Numbered from the stretch's first letter, positions 33,428 through 42,704 are shown. The stretch is 64,000 nt of DNA from OLB6 sp964467455 (GCA_964467455.1 CAYXQJ010000010.1:34587-98586), one strand, 5' to 3'. Program-made: numbers and translations. Notes: generated by a model from the sequence alone, not told the origin.

Positions 33428-34591
33428 ATGTTCAAACACCCCGACTACTACGCCATCGACGAACTGCTCACCGAAGAAGAGCGCCTGGTGCGCCAGACGG
33501 TGGCAGACTTTGTGGATGCAGAGATCCTGCCCATCATCGAGAAGCATGCCCGCGAAGGCACGTTCCCGATGCACCTCGTAGAAAAGATCGGCGAACTGGG
33601 GCTGTTCGGCATTACGCTGCCGCAAGAATATGGCTGTGCCGGACTGAACAACATCTGCTATGGACTGGCCATGCAGGAGCTGGAACGCGGCGACTCGGGC
33701 GTACGCTCGTTCGCCTCGGTGCAGAGCTCGCTGGTGATGTATCCCATCTATGCCTTCGGCTCGGAAGCCCAAAAGCAAAAATGGCTGCCGCTCCTGGCTA
33801 AAGGACAAGCCATCGGCTGCTTTGGCCTTACGGAGCCCGACTACGGCTCCAACCCGGGTGCGATGGTCACGACGGCAAAGAAGATCGACGGTGGCTACTT
33901 GCTCAACGGCGCCAAGATGTGGATCACGAACGGCACCCTTGCTGATGTGGCCGTGGTCTGGGCAAAACTCGACGGTGTGGTCCGCGGCTTCCTCGTCGAA
34001 AAAGGTATGAAGGGCTTCACCGCCCCCGAAATGAAGGGCAAACACTCGCTGCGTGCTTCGGTCACATCAGAGTTGGTCTTCCAAGATGTTGAACTCCCCG
34101 AAGAGAACATCCTCCCCGGCGTCGAAGGCCTGCGCGGTCCGCTCTCCTGCCTCACCCAAGCCCGCTACGGCATCTCCTGGGGTGTGATCGGTTCGGCCAT
34201 GGCCTGCTACGATTCAACCCTCGAATATTCCAAGACCCGCATCACATTCGGTCAACCGATCGCCGCCCGCCAGCTCATTCAAGACAAGCTGGCCTACATG
34301 ATCACCGAGATCACCAAGGCCCAGTTGTTGTGCTGGCGCCTCGGCAAACTCAAAGATGCCGGCACGATGCGTCCGCAACAAGTCTCCATGGCCAAGCGCA
34401 ACAACTGCGAGATCGCCCTCAACATCGCCCGCATGTCGCGCGAGATCCACGGCGCCAACGGCATCCTCGACGAATATCCGATCATGCGTCATGCCAACAA
34501 TCTCGAGTCGGTGAAGACCTACGAAGGCACACACGAAATGCATACGCTGATCCTCGGTCAAGACGTCACGGGCTTCCAGGCGTTCTCCTAA
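33428..34591 (+). CDS. gcdH: Glutaryl-CoA dehydrogenase-like acyl-CoA dehydrogenase
   Basis: 387 residues, full length. This flavoenzyme oxidises and decarboxylates glutaryl-CoA to crotonyl-CoA in lysine and tryptophan breakdown. RSFASVQSSLVMYPIYAFGS carries the GCDH-specific Arg and SVQSSLV; GCFGLTEPDYGSNPG is the FAD-binding acyl-CoA dehydrogenase motif; SVKTYEGTHEMHTLILG holds the catalytic Glu in YEGT. No other lysine-degradation gene is near. There is no evident ribosome site: CTAGC words run into the ATG. DinB follows 2 bases later. Confidence 0.85.
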   Translation: MFKHPDYYAIDELLTEEERLVRQTVADFVDAEILPIIEKHAREGTFPMHLVEKIGELGLFGITLPQEYGCAGLNNICYGLAMQELERGDSGVRSFASVQSSLVMYPIYAFGSEAQKQKWLPLLAKGQAIGCFGLTEPDYGSNPGAMVTTAKKIDGGYLLNGAKMWITNGTLADVAVVWAKLDGVVRGFLVEKGMKGFTAPEMKGKHSLRASVTSELVFQDVELPEENILPGVEGLRGPLSCLTQARYGISWGVIGSAMACYDSTLEYSKTRITFGQPIAARQLIQDKLAYMITEITKAQLLCWRLGKLKDAGTMRPQQVSMAKRNNCEIALNIARMSREIHGANGILDEYPIMRHANNLESVKTYEGTHEMHTLILGQDVTGFQAFS

Positions 34592-34593
34592 CG

Positions 34594-35112
34594 ATGCCTG
34601 CTCGCCCCCTACCATCAGAGTATCCGGAGTATTATCATCGGTACGTCGACGCCGTTGTTGGCGATGATGTGCTCGAGGTACTGGCCGACCAAGTCGATGA
34701 ATTGTTGAAGATGTTCGACGGCATGGACGAGGCCCGCACGTTGTATCGATATGCCGACGGCAAGTGGAGCGTACGTGAAGTGCTCGGACACTTGCTCGAC
34801 AGCGAACGCATCTTTGGGATGAGAGCCCTTTGTATTGCAAGGGGCGAGCAGCAATCCCTACCCGGATATGACGAGAACGTCTACGTTGCTTCGGCGTTGT
34901 TCGATGAACGCCCCCTCGAATCGATCCTTGATGAATGGCAAGCACTACGCATTGCCAACGTGATCATGTTCCAATCCTTCGATGATGATGCGTGGTCGCG
35001 CGTGGGCACGGCCAACAACAAGTCCACTACGGTCAATGCGCTTGCATGGATCATTGCCGGACATGTACAACATCATCTCAACATCATCCATGAGCGATAC
35101 TTCGCACAGTAA
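34594..35112 (+). CDS. DinB-family protein
   Basis: 172 residues. A DinB-like four-helix bundle: HRYVDAVVGDDVLEVLADQV, the metal-site helix with WSVREVLGHLLDSERIFGMR (His about 68), and the C-terminal IIAGHVQHHLNIIHERY with two conserved His. These three His ligands bind a divalent metal in the family, whose members include thiol transferases and many proteins of unknown role. It lies 2 bases after gcdH and its end overlaps kup by 23 bases. GCCCCCTA lies in codons 5-7. Confidence 0.85.
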   Translation: MPARPLPSEYPEYYHRYVDAVVGDDVLEVLADQVDELLKMFDGMDEARTLYRYADGKWSVREVLGHLLDSERIFGMRALCIARGEQQSLPGYDENVYVASALFDERPLESILDEWQALRIANVIMFQSFDDDAWSRVGTANNKSTTVNALAWIIAGHVQHHLNIIHERYFAQ

Positions 35113-36973
35113 GTCCAAACTGCTTACTCTTACCGTAGCGGCCGTCGGCGTGGTGTACGGCGACATCGGAACAAGCCCGCTGTATTCACTCAAAGAGTGT
35201 TTTTCGCCACACTACGGCCTTACTCCCGGACCCAACGAAGTCCTCGGCATTCTGTCGCTGATCTTCTGGTCGCTCACACTGATCATCTGCGTGAAGTATC
35301 TGCTGGTGATCATGCGTTTCGACAACAACGGCGAAGGTGGCATCCTTGCCTTGATGGAGTTAGTGAGTCAACGCAGCGGCACCTATGGTCGCATGTCGTT
35401 CATCTTTGCCATGGGCATCTTTGGTGCGGCGTTGTTGTACGGCGACGGCATCATCACGCCGGCGATCTCCGTGCTCTCGGCCGTTGAAGGTCTGAACGTT
35501 GCAACGTCAACCTTTGATCCGTACATCTTGCCGATCACCGTGGCCATCTTGTTGGGACTCTTCATGATCCAAAAACAAGGAACGGCCCGCGTTGGCAAGA
35601 TCTTCGGACCCTTCATGGTCTTCTGGTTCACACTCCTTGGTTTTCTTGGCGTGGTCAGTGCCGTACAAACACCCGAAGTGTTGAGTGCGATCAACCCATG
35701 GTATGCTCTCAACTTCTTCATCTCTCACGACTGGCATGCCTTCCTCGTGCTCGGCAGTGTCTTCCTCGTTGTCACCGGTGGTGAAGCGTTGTATGCCGAC
35801 ATGGGACACTTTGGTCGCAAGCCCATCACCAACGGCTGGTTCTACCTCGTCTATCCCGGACTCATCCTCCACTATTTTGGTCAGGGGGCGCTCCTTCTCC
35901 GTGAAGGACATATCGCATCAACCGTCGCCAATCCGTTCTATCACATGGTGCCGTCGTGGGCCGTGATCCCGATGGTCATCTGTGCGGCCTTTGCCACGGT
36001 GATCGCCTCACAAGCCGTGATCTCAGGGGCCTTCTCGCTCACATGGCAGGCGTTGCAGCTTGGCTATCTGCCCCGACTCAAGGTGCTTCACACGTCGCAC
36101 TCCGAACGCGGACAGATCTACATGCCCACCGTCAATTGGATCCTGTTCCTTTCGTGCGTGTTCCTCGTCCTTCAGTTCCGCAGCTCCGGCAACCTTGCCG
36201 CTGCCTACGGTATTGCCGTGACCACAACGATGGTGATCACCAGCGTCCTTGCATGGTATGCGATGCGCCGCATCTTCAAGTGGTCGTTCATGACGTCGGC
36301 GGCACTGACGTCAGTCTTCATCTTGATCGACGGCTCGTTCTTTGTTGCCAACGTCTTCAAGATCAAAGACGGCGGCTGGGTGCCGGTCGTGATGGCCAGC
36401 GCCACCTACTTCGGCATGATCACGTGGCACCGCGGACGTGACCTTCTGCGCAGTGTGGTCAAGAAACGCAACTACACCCTCGCCGAGGTGTTGGAACACG
36501 AGATCGATCGTTACGAAGTGGTACCAGGTACGGCGCTCTACATGAGCTCGTACAAAGAAACAGCGCCGCCGGCCTTGGTGAACAACCTCAAGTACAATCG
36601 TGCCCGACATGAGACCATCATCATTCTCACCGTTAGCGTTGAGACAAAGTCACACATCGATCGCACAGAACGGTTCGAGGTGAAAGACCTTGGCAAGAAC
36701 GTCTACCACGTGATCTTGCACTACGGCTTTATGGATCAACCGGACTTGATGGACGACTTGATGTATCTGCCGGAATACGACATTCCTGTCGACATCACCG
36801 ATGCCACCTTCGTCCTCGGTCACGAAGAGGTCACCGTCGGCAACCGCGAAGGCATGGCCGCCTGGCGCAAACATCTCTTCATCTTCATGCATCGCAACTC
36901 GCGCACACCAGTGAAATATTTCCGTGTGCCGTTCAAGCGCGTGCTCGAGATCGGCAGCAGCGTCGAGATCTAG
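35090..36973 (+). CDS. kup: Low-affinity potassium uptake protein Kup
   Basis: 627 residues from ATG 35090 (MSDTSHSKSKLLTLTVAAVG). Kup is a K+/H+ symporter of the KUP/HAK/KT family. The signature VVYGDIGTSPLYSLKECF (about residue 16) and DNNGEGGILALMEL (about residue 80) start a 12-helix membrane domain; GGEALYADMGHFG (about residue 226) is also typical. The last 180 residues are the cytoplasmic tail. The stop overlaps the convergent outer-membrane gene by 4 bases. Confidence 0.96.
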   Translation: MSDTSHSKSKLLTLTVAAVGVVYGDIGTSPLYSLKECFSPHYGLTPGPNEVLGILSLIFWSLTLIICVKYLLVIMRFDNNGEGGILALMELVSQRSGTYGRMSFIFAMGIFGAALLYGDGIITPAISVLSAVEGLNVATSTFDPYILPITVAILLGLFMIQKQGTARVGKIFGPFMVFWFTLLGFLGVVSAVQTPEVLSAINPWYALNFFISHDWHAFLVLGSVFLVVTGGEALYADMGHFGRKPITNGWFYLVYPGLILHYFGQGALLLREGHIASTVANPFYHMVPSWAVIPMVICAAFATVIASQAVISGAFSLTWQALQLGYLPRLKVLHTSHSERGQIYMPTVNWILFLSCVFLVLQFRSSGNLAAAYGIAVTTTMVITSVLAWYAMRRIFKWSFMTSAALTSVFILIDGSFFVANVFKIKDGGWVPVVMASATYFGMITWHRGRDLLRSVVKKRNYTLAEVLEHEIDRYEVVPGTALYMSSYKETAPPALVNNLKYNRARHETIIILTVSVETKSHIDRTERFEVKDLGKNVYHVILHYGFMDQPDLMDDLMYLPEYDIPVDITDATFVLGHEEVTVGNREGMAAWRKHLFIFMHRNSRTPVKYFRVPFKRVLEIGSSVEI

Positions 36974-37680
36974 AATCCGAACGCGTACGACAATCCAATA
37001 CGCAGACCTCGTCCGATCAACCACGCAACGTTTTGATCTTGAGGGGGCGTTGTGGTCGTCGTCAATGTTGTCGGCTGACGAAACACATAGCGCATGTCGA
37101 ACAGGATCCGGTCGCCCCCTACCTGCAACGAAAGACCGGCACCGATCATGGCGCCAAAACCAAACTGTCCTTCGTAGTCAACCGTGACCGTTTGTGGTCC
37201 GGAGTAGTTGGGAATGTTCGAATAATCATCCGTCTGTTGCGCCGTTAGCACGCGATCGGCCAGCACACCCAACTCCAAAAAGAACTTCGAACCCGACGTG
37301 TCGAGATCACCAACGGGGATCAACATCATCGCACTCGCTTCGATGGACGATGTGTTGAGCGTGGAAGAGATCTGTGGTTGGGGTGTGGGGTCGACGACGG
37401 AAAGTCTAGGGTGCAAGGGTGAAAGGGTGGAAGGTAGCGCATTGTAGTTGGTAGTGAACGCTCCGTTCTCGATGCGATAGTTGAGATCGAAGCGGAACTC
37501 CATGGAGGAGCGCTTGGCGATGATGGCCATGGCGCCAAACGTCATACGCGTGGGAGCGCCACTCTGCTGCACCTCTTCCGGTACCGATGTTGAAACAACA
37601 TACGACGCCGTCGGCCCGACGTAGAAGGATTGGGCGGCAGCAAACGTGGAAGAGAGGAGGAAGAGGAGGAGGTAGGGCAT
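36970..37680 (-). CDS. Outer-membrane beta-barrel protein (PorT-like)
   Basis: 236 residues from ATG 37680 (MPYLLLFLLSSTFAAAQ signal peptide). The mature protein is a series of strands (RSSMEFRFDLNYRIENGAFT, GFGAMIGAGLSLQVGGDRIL) ending LRIGLSYAFGF with a terminal Phe, typical of small barrels of the PorT/OmpW type. Residues about 95-107 (STLSPLHPRLSVV) are encoded by an AAGGGTGA octamer repeat (37407-37430) also present in the acyltransferase gene at 42079. Role unknown. Confidence 0.72.
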   Translation of the reverse strand: MPYLLLFLLSSTFAAAQSFYVGPTASYVVSTSVPEEVQQSGAPTRMTFGAMAIIAKRSSMEFRFDLNYRIENGAFTTNYNALPSTLSPLHPRLSVVDPTPQPQISSTLNTSSIEASAMMLIPVGDLDTSGSKFFLELGVLADRVLTAQQTDDYSNIPNYSGPQTVTVDYEGQFGFGAMIGAGLSLQVGGDRILFDMRYVFRQPTTLTTTTTPPQDQNVAWLIGRGLRIGLSYAFGF

Positions 37681-37693
37681 GTACAAATATCGC

Positions 37694-37831
37694 GTCCTTC
37701 GTCCAACGTCCGACGTCCGTCGTCCTTTAAGACGTCCGTCGTCCAGCGTCCGTCGTCCAATGAAACAGTTCGACGGACGGAGGACGATGGACTACGGACG
37801 CTAGACGAAGGACGCAGGACGCCGGACGTCT
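37694..37831. repeat. Heptamer array, two inverted halves
   Basis: The left half (37694-37761) is nine CGTCCNN heptamers with one TTTAAGA insertion; the right half (37776-37831) is eight GGACGNN heptamers. The halves are complementary in word, so the 138-base gap could fold into a long imperfect hairpin. It fills the space between the outer-membrane gene start and the htrA stop. The family also lies inside prolyl oligopeptidase, nusA and ribF. Confidence 0.93.
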
Positions 37832-39384
37832 TAAGAATTTTCCTCCGGTACCTCTATCGTGATCGCTGACTTCGAGCCATCCTTATCCTTGACGACCATG
37901 AGGACGCCGTCGCCGGGTTTTTTGGAGTTGAGGATGTCTTTGAGTTCACGTGGCGACGAGACGTTGCGGCCGTCGGCTTTGAGGATGACGGTGCCGGGGC
38001 GGAGGCCGCGGCGTGCGACGGTGGCGGAGCGCTCGACCTTGGTGACGGCGACGCCTTCTTTGACGTCGAACTCTTTGCGTTGATCAGCGGTGAGTGGTGC
38101 GGCGGTGAAGCCCAACGACTTGAAGGAAACAGGTTCGCTGGTCGGCGTATCGTTGGATTCACCGGCACGACCTTCGGCGATGTCGGTGTTGCCGTCGAGC
38201 GACTTGAGGGTGACGGTCTTGGTGATGGTCTTGCCGCCGCGCCAGATGGCGAGCTTGACCTTGTCGCCGGCGCGCCGCAGGACGATCTCGTTCTGCAGAT
38301 CGTTCGACGTCTTGACGTTCTTGCCGTCAACACTTAGGATCACGTCGCCTTCTTCGATGCCGGCAGCTTTTGCAGCGCCGTCTTTGACGACCTTGTTGAC
38401 GTGGACGCCTGCCACGTTATCGAGGCCGACGGCCTTTGCTGTTGTTTCGTCAACACTCGTGATCTCGATGCCGATATAACCGCGTTGGATCTTGCCGTCG
38501 TCGATCAAGTCCAGCGCAACACTCTCGACCATGTCGATCGGGATCGCAAACCCATAGCCGGCATTCACACCCGTGCGTGATGCGATGGCCGTGTTGATGC
38601 CGACGAGTGAGCCGTTGAGATTGAACAGCCCGCCCCCTGAATTACCCGGGTTGATGGCAGCGTCGGTTTGAATGAAATTCTCGACGGCATAGCGGTTGCG
38701 CTCGAACGTGCGGTCGTTGGTGCCCACGATGCCGATGCCGCGTCCCATGGCCGAGACGATGCCCGTGGTGACGGTGGACTTCAGGCCAAGCGGGTTGCCG
38801 ACGGCGACGACCCACTCACCAACGCGAATGTCGGTGCGTTTGGCAAAGTGTGCCGGTGGGAAAGAGCCATCGATCTTCAATACGGCCAGGTCCGTCAGCG
38901 GATCACGTCCCACCAATTCGGCCTTGTATTCTTTGCCATCGTTTGTGGTGACGGTAATGCCCCCTTCTTTGGCTTCTTCGACGACGTGGTTATTGGTGAC
39001 CACGTAGCCATCGGCCGTGATGATCACGCCGGAGCCGGCAGCTTCGCCACCGTCGCGTTCGGGGAGTTCGTCACCCTCGCCCCCTTCCGGTCCAAAGAAG
39101 CGGAAGAAGTCGTTGGGGATCATGTTCTGTCGTTTGTCGGCCTTGGTCTTGACGCTGATGGAGACCACGGACTTCGTCACCGCGTCGGACACGGCCACGA
39201 ACTGATTATTGAGGGCTTTAACGGTCTCGGACGCCGGTGCCGGTGCCGAACCCGCGCCAAGGGTCACCCCCGAGGCAAAGGCCCGTTCGATGGCGTTGCC
39301 GCCGAGCGTGGTCATCAGGACCACACCAAAGACGATACCGACTCCGATCAGGGAGACGGCTGTGAGAAGACTGCGTTTTGACAT
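37831..39384 (-). CDS. Periplasmic serine protease/chaperone of the Do (DegP/HtrA) family
   Basis: 517 residues with an N-terminal membrane-anchor or signal segment (LLTAVSLIGVGIVFGVVLMT). The trypsin-like triad is visible: His in VTNNHVVEEA (about 133), Asp in LTDLAVLKI (about 165) and Ser in NPGNSGGGLFN (about 240). Two PDZ domains follow (about 295-390 and 415-510; GIEEGDVILSVDGKNV and GLRPGTVILKADGRNV). It degrades or refolds damaged envelope proteins. DNA in the PDZ part is unusually repetitive in GTCGCC/GACGGC words, as expected from Asp/Gly/Val codons. Confidence 0.93.
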   Translation of the reverse strand: MSKRSLLTAVSLIGVGIVFGVVLMTTLGGNAIERAFASGVTLGAGSAPAPASETVKALNNQFVAVSDAVTKSVVSISVKTKADKRQNMIPNDFFRFFGPEGGEGDELPERDGGEAAGSGVIITADGYVVTNNHVVEEAKEGGITVTTNDGKEYKAELVGRDPLTDLAVLKIDGSFPPAHFAKRTDIRVGEWVVAVGNPLGLKSTVTTGIVSAMGRGIGIVGTNDRTFERNRYAVENFIQTDAAINPGNSGGGLFNLNGSLVGINTAIASRTGVNAGYGFAIPIDMVESVALDLIDDGKIQRGYIGIEITSVDETTAKAVGLDNVAGVHVNKVVKDGAAKAAGIEEGDVILSVDGKNVKTSNDLQNEIVLRRAGDKVKLAIWRGGKTITKTVTLKSLDGNTDIAEGRAGESNDTPTSEPVSFKSLGFTAAPLTADQRKEFDVKEGVAVTKVERSATVARRGLRPGTVILKADGRNVSSPRELKDILNSKKPGDGVLMVVKDKDGSKSAITIEVPEENS

Positions 39385-39458
39385 AGTGGTGCTGGATAGA
39401 TGGTGTATTTTGAGCGCTGAATAACGAACAAATTCCGCATTTAGTGAAAGGGGGCGAT

Positions 39459-39860
39459 ATGGTTCGCCGAATTGCAGCCGTGTTAGTTGGGATCCTGGTC
39501 TTTGTGGCCTGCGTCAGCATGATGGACATGCTCTCCCATGAGGTACATCCCCTCCCCGCCGGAGCCAACCCGCAGGACCCACTTACCCTTGCTGCTCACG
39601 TGGAGGCAGCCCCGTTCCCGGCCATGGCCATCGTCGTGCTCGGCTGGCTTGTGGGCACCTTCCTCGGCTCGCTGGTGATCTGCCTGATCGACAAGCAACG
39701 TCCGATGATCGGCGTCGCCATCCTCGCCGCCCTGGCCGAAGCCGGCGTGCTGATGAATGCCATGATGCTGCCCCATCCGCTGTGGATGACGGCCTCGGGG
39801 ATCGTCCTCATTCCCCTCGCCGCCTACCTCTCTCCCGGCGTCATATTCTCCCGGCGTTAA
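39459..39860 (+). CDS. Small integral membrane protein
   Basis: 133 residues from ATG 39459; AAGGGGGCGAT just upstream serves as ribosome site (a GTG at 39444 is in frame). About four hydrophobic segments are seen: residues 4-25 (IAAVLVGILVFVACVSMMDM), 55-75, 85-105 and 110-130. Family not recognised. It diverges from htrA and converges with ppx, overlapping the latter by 4 bases. Confidence 0.65.
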   Translation: MVRRIAAVLVGILVFVACVSMMDMLSHEVHPLPAGANPQDPLTLAAHVEAAPFPAMAIVVLGWLVGTFLGSLVICLIDKQRPMIGVAILAALAEAGVLMNAMMLPHPLWMTASGIVLIPLAAYLSPGVIFSRR

Positions 39861-41404
39861 CTCATCGACAGCATCCGCACATCTCTCCCAAACGTCTCCT
39901 CCATCAGCGCCTTGCGGCGCTCTGCGCTCCACAGCTCGATATCAGGAATGGTGGTAGGGGTGGTGAGGATGATGTCGATGGTGCCGGGTTTGACCTGGGC
40001 GTGGACGGTGGTGACCACTTGCTGCTGACGTCGGTCCAGGCCTTCGGCAATGCGCAAGATGGAAGCCATGGCGCGGACGATCTGCTGCTCACGACTCATC
40101 AGCTTCATGAAGGACTCGTGCTTCTTCTTGGGATGACTCTTGCGGTGATAGCGCGCAATGTTGGCGATGATCTCCGTCTCGTCATTCGTAAAGCCGGGCA
40201 TCGGACTGTTGCGGATGATGTAGTCCGAATGTTTGTGATGCTGATCTGCGGCAATGTGATACCCCACATCATGCAACAACGCCGCCGCTTCAAGCAGTTC
40301 GCGTTCGGTGTCGCCATAACCATGCAGCGGACGTAGATCGTCGAACAGACGCAGACTGAGGTTGCGCACGTGTTCGCTGTGCCGACGTCGCACGCGGTAT
40401 AACTCGCACAGATGATCCACGCTCTGATAGCGCAGATGCGAAAGGTTGTGATACTCTTGTATGTCGCGCTGCTTCTGCACCGTGTCGAACACGATCCCTT
40501 CCCGCAACGCATAACCCGAGATCGTGAGCTCCTGAATGTTCAAGCCCAGGATGGCTTGTTCCAAGATCAAGGCTCCGCCAACGATCACATCGGCGCGTTT
40601 TGGTTCCAGTCCCGGCAGCTGCGCACGCTTCTGTGTGGTCTTGGCCCTGACGATATCGTCGATCGTTGCCAACAACTCTGCTCGCGAGAACACCATGCCG
40701 TTGAGAGACTCCGGGATCCGCACGCCCCTTTTCGCCAGAGCCATCGAAGCCACGGAGATGATGGTACCGCTACAGCCGATGGCCGTTTCGAAGCCGTAGG
40801 CGATGAGCGATTGAAAGACGGTGGCCCAGTCGCCGCGGATGGCTTGCCGACATTGCTCTACCGTCAGGTCGTTCGTGGTGCCGTTCGGAAAGAAGCGCTT
40901 CGACATGCGGATGTGGCCAAGTTTTGCGGAGTGCACATACGACGCTTCTCCTTGCACGCCGATCACCGTCTCCGTGCTGCCGCCGCCGATATCGATCACA
41001 AAGGCCCGTTTCGAGATAAGGGGCAGGGCATGTAACGCACCTACGTAGATGAGGCGTCCTTCTTCGATGCCGCTGACCACTTCGATCTCGACGCCCGTGG
41101 CTTTCTTGACGCGTGTGACGAAGTCCTCGCGGTTCATGGCCTCACGCACGGCACTCGTGGCCACGGCGCGCACGTGAGCACCGTGTTGTTCGGCTTCTTT
41201 GACGAACATCTTCAGTGTGGCCACGCCGCGGTCCATCGCCTCGTCCGACAGCTTCTTCATATCGCCGGCAGCCGTGCCGAGTCGCACCATCTCCTTGTTG
41301 CGCGCATGGATGCGCAACACGCCGCGCGTGCTCACTGTTGCGATCACCATGTGGAACGAATTCGTGCCCACATCGATCGCCGCTATCACCTCCGAACGTT
41401 TCAT
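39857..41404 (-). CDS. Exopolyphosphatase / guanosine pentaphosphatase (Ppx/GppA)
   Basis: 515 residues from ATG 41404 (MKRSEVIAAIDVGTNSFHMV). The actin-like ASKHA fold has the phosphate loop DVGTNSFHMVIA (11-22), GGGSTETVIG (about 148) and the ATP-binding-like second half. The last 180 residues are an HD domain (HSEHVRNLSLRLFDDLRPLH, LLHDVGYHIAADQHHKHSDY) with metal-binding His/Asp, making this the long form. It breaks down polyphosphate or pppGpp. The sequence cannot decide between the two activities. Confidence 0.9.
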   Translation of the reverse strand: MKRSEVIAAIDVGTNSFHMVIATVSTRGVLRIHARNKEMVRLGTAAGDMKKLSDEAMDRGVATLKMFVKEAEQHGAHVRAVATSAVREAMNREDFVTRVKKATGVEIEVVSGIEEGRLIYVGALHALPLISKRAFVIDIGGGSTETVIGVQGEASYVHSAKLGHIRMSKRFFPNGTTNDLTVEQCRQAIRGDWATVFQSLIAYGFETAIGCSGTIISVASMALAKRGVRIPESLNGMVFSRAELLATIDDIVRAKTTQKRAQLPGLEPKRADVIVGGALILEQAILGLNIQELTISGYALREGIVFDTVQKQRDIQEYHNLSHLRYQSVDHLCELYRVRRRHSEHVRNLSLRLFDDLRPLHGYGDTERELLEAAALLHDVGYHIAADQHHKHSDYIIRNSPMPGFTNDETEIIANIARYHRKSHPKKKHESFMKLMSREQQIVRAMASILRIAEGLDRRQQQVVTTVHAQVKPGTIDIILTTPTTIPDIELWSAERRKALMEETFGRDVRMLSMS

Positions 41405-41452
41405 CTTCTCACCCCGGTACGAAATTACCCTTCCGTTCGATAGATTGGCACC

Positions 41453-41569
41453 ATGTTGCAACGCCCCTTTATCATTCTGATGCTCATTGTTGTGGGCATC
41501 ATCTTGTTGACGCCTGTTGTAAAGGGGCTTGCACGACGTTTGTTTGGGGGACCACGCGGAGACCGATGA
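41453..41569 (+). CDS. Small single-span membrane peptide
   Basis: 38 codons: MLQRPFIILMLIVVGIILLT then a basic tail PVVKGLARRLFGGPRGDR. One clear transmembrane helix followed by positive charges, so the C-terminus should be cytoplasmic. Its TGA overlaps the ATGATG at which the following acyltransferase starts, suggesting coupled translation. It carries two GCCCCTTT/AAAGGGGC words. No family known to me; coding status rests on context and composition. Confidence 0.5.
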   Translation: MLQRPFIILMLIVVGIILLTPVVKGLARRLFGGPRGDR

Positions 41570-42702
41570 TGGCAAAAGGGCCACGGTATGAATTCCTGGA
41601 CGTCCTGCGCGGCATCGCCGTCTTGTGGATGATCCAGGTCCACATCACCAACGTCTTACTCGACCCCGCCCTGAAGGTCGACTCGCTCTTCTTCGACCTC
41701 CTCAACCTTTCCAACGGCTTCGTCGCCCCGTGTTTCATCTTCGCCGCCGGCTCCGGACTCTGGATCGCTCTCGACCGTAAGGGGCCGAAGTACCTCCAAT
41801 TCGATCGCGCCTTATGGGACTACCTCACGCGGCTCAGCTACATCCTCTTCTGGGCCTACATGCTCCACGTCCCCGTCTTCTCTCTCGACAGCATGCTCCG
41901 CCGTCCCCCCGCCGACCTCCTCCCCTGGCTCCAGATGGACGTCCTCCACACCATCGTCTACGCCTCCCTCACTGCCCTCGGCATCTACCTCCTCGTCAAA
42001 GACCTCAAGAAGGCCACCATCATCTACGGTGTGCTCTCTCTTGTGATCATGTTCACCACCGTCTTCCTCCCTCCCTTCCACCCTTTCACCCTTTCACCCT
42101 TTCCGATCCTACCTTGGGCTACCTACCTCTTCGCCGGCGCCTTCTTCACCGGTCTGTTCATGCGTACGGAGGACAAGCAGCGATTTGCGATGCGTTCCAT
42201 CTGGCTTGGTCTTGCCTTGCCGCTGATCATCTTCACCATCAAGTTCATGCCATTCGAGAGTCCGTACACGGCGTTATGGTGGAAGACCTCGCCGGGCATG
42301 CATCTCTTTCGCATTTCGGGCATCATTCTCACGTTTGGCATTCTCTATCTCTTCAACGAACGTCTTCGTCTCAGCAAGTCCGGCGTCTTCTTACAGACGG
42401 TGGGCACGGAGAGTCTATTCCTCTACATCAGCCATCTGCTGATCGTCTATGGTGAAGGTGGCCCCCTTCTCAAATCCCTCTTCGGGATCGAGCACACGGG
42501 TTATGGCGGTGTTGCCATTGCGTGGGTGGTGGTCACCGTGCCGTTGATCATGGTGATGTATCAGTGGAAGCACATCAAGCAGCGACGTCCGGACCTTGCG
42601 CGCAAGATGTTGGCCGTGCAGGTCGCATGGATGGTGATCACGCTGATGCTGATCCCCGACAATTTCTCGATGGAGAAGGTGTTGGCGTGGGTTACTGGAT
42701 GA
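41569..42702 (+). CDS. DUF1624 / acyltransferase-3-like membrane protein
   Basis: 377 residues from ATG 41569 (ATG 41566 also possible). It opens RYEFLDVLRGIAVLWMIQVH followed by ITNVLLDPALK, the DUF1624 start, and has about ten membrane helices. It is a distant paralogue of the gene at 19750. Residues about 169-182 (PPFHPFTLSPFPIL) lie in a loop and are encoded by three CACCCTTT octamers (42079-42102). Likely role: acylation of a surface sugar, by family only. Confidence 0.78.
   Translation: MAKGPRYEFLDVLRGIAVLWMIQVHITNVLLDPALKVDSLFFDLLNLSNGFVAPCFIFAAGSGLWIALDRKGPKYLQFDRALWDYLTRLSYILFWAYMLHVPVFSLDSMLRRPPADLLPWLQMDVLHTIVYASLTALGIYLLVKDLKKATIIYGVLSLVIMFTTVFLPPFHPFTLSPFPILPWATYLFAGAFFTGLFMRTEDKQRFAMRSIWLGLALPLIIFTIKFMPFESPYTALWWKTSPGMHLFRISGIILTFGILYLFNERLRLSKSGVFLQTVGTESLFLYISHLLIVYGEGGPLLKSLFGIEHTGYGGVAIAWVVVTVPLIMVMYQWKHIKQRRPDLARKMLAVQVAWMVITLMLIPDNFSMEKVLAWVTG
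42079..42102. repeat. CACCCTTT octamers inside the DUF1624 gene
   Basis: Three perfect CACCCTTT units read in frame as HPFTLSPF. The complementary octamer occurs at 37407-37430 inside the outer-membrane gene. Confidence 0.85.
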
Positions 42703-42704
42703 TC

